A stretch of DNA of 64,000 bases, from assembly GCF_027596085.1 (NCBI RefSeq), contig NC_072467.1:15307976-15371975 (forward strand), read 5' to 3'. The stretch's first letter is position 1. The number at the start of each line of letters is the position of its first letter. The notes under the pieces are model-generated. The model did no database searches and had not been told where the DNA came from. It worked only from the letters and a program-made list of their open reading frames with translations. The position numbers and the translations under genes are program-made. This stretch comes from Anoplopoma fimbria (taxonomy: Eukaryota > Chordata > Actinopteri > Perciformes > Anoplopomatidae). Positions 63,489 to 64,000 of the stretch are shown in pieces.

Positions 63489-64000
63489 CCACGGTGACAA
63501 AGCCACACGCTCATCCGAAAGATTCTACATGTGGATCTAAGCTAAACAACTTTCAGGAAACCACAAACACCACACCATTCAAACGTGTGCCGCTTCTCTC
63601 CATGCTGAGGTGCTAGGATCGGAGCTAACGTTAGCGCTACCTGGCTATCTCCTGGTGGTAGTCGTACTCCTCACTCTCCTCCACCCAGTCTAAAGCTCCA
63701 GTGCTCGGGTTTGCTCTTCCACAGAAGGTCTTCATTCATTTTTAATGAATATTGTACACCCCAGTGAGCATTTTTCTGTCTAATAGACGTCTAAAAGACC
63801 AATTAAACACGTAGTCATAGTAACACATTACCAGTTTACATTGACAGGACAAATAGGACCATCTGACACAGGCAACAATTCATTTGTTTTTATTCATACA
63901 ACTACAATGAAATTGAAAAAACACACAACAGAATCTCCCGTTTCTTCTTTAAATGTGGTTGTCAAAGCCTCCAGGAGCCAGTTTCAGATGATCTGCCATA
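63489..64000. repeat. Tandem array unit 5, cut by window end
   Basis: Contains another PRMT7 exon-1 copy (63641-63735) and the left end of the transposon (from 63760). Shows that the array continues beyond the window. Confidence 0.95.
63641..63735 (-). pseudogene. Orphan copy of PRMT7 coding exon 1 (unit 5)
   Basis: 95 bp, same sequence as in units 2-4. Confidence 0.85.

Noticed and set aside
36528..64000. CRISPR-like or satellite array
   Set aside because: The repeat unit is 5-8 kb and carries a gene and promoter; this is a segmental tandem duplication.
41811..64000. PRMT7 exon-1 copies as separate PRMT7 genes
   Set aside because: Only the first 95 coding bases and donor are present in each unit; no later PRMT7 exon follows.

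Overview
This window comes from a teleost fish genome. The evidence is intron-rich vertebrate orthologues with canonical GT/AG splice sites, an L2-type LINE tail, several small TTAA-flanked elements, and long (CA)n and (TA)n microsatellites. There is no bacterial gene organisation. I assembled gene models exon by exon by hand. POLR2C, COQ9, CIAPIN1 and PRMT7 each close in frame, at 275, 322, 310 and 685 codons plus stop.

Left part (1-9.6 kb): a minus-strand DGAT1-like acyltransferase gene whose 3' part lies beyond the left edge. Its introns hold an L2 LINE inserted in a minisatellite-bearing repeat, a second LINE fragment, a perfect 58-bp palindrome and a (TA)n/(CA)n microsatellite that abuts a splice donor. 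Its 5' end does not join cleanly in phase.

Middle (11-36.8 kb): four housekeeping genes. POLR2C (RNA polymerase II subunit RPB3) and COQ9 (coenzyme Q biosynthesis) lie in series on the minus strand. COQ9 is head-to-head with CIAPIN1 (cytosolic iron-sulfur assembly, plus strand), and CIAPIN1 is tail-to-tail with PRMT7 (protein arginine methyltransferase, minus strand). In the COQ9 pre-mRNA, exon 4 lies between a long UG repeat and a complementary CA repeat.

Right part (36.5-64 kb): a tandem array of four complete units and the start of a fifth, running off the right edge. Each unit starts with PRMT7 coding exon 1 (the real one in unit 1, orphan copies in units 2-5). It continues with a compact promoter carrying YY1, CRE-like, E-box, RFX X-box and GC-box motifs. 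Next comes an intronless gene of 665 codons, on the plus strand, that I do not recognise. The unit ends with a spacer containing a second CRE-bearing promoter and a candidate first exon. Only the third copy of the unknown gene is open throughout. Copies 1, 2 and 4 each have one single-base indel, each in a homopolymer and each at a different place, so they are either very young pseudogenes or consensus errors. In units 2-4, and apparently in unit 5 where only the left end is visible, a DNA transposon with a CCCAGTGA terminal inverted repeat sits just upstream of the PRMT7 exon-1 start codon. It is 3.2 kb with a transposase remnant in unit 2 and 1.3 kb in units 3 and 4. Unit 1 is the empty site. 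Units 2-4 share substitutions that unit 1 lacks, which suggests growth outward from the PRMT7 locus.
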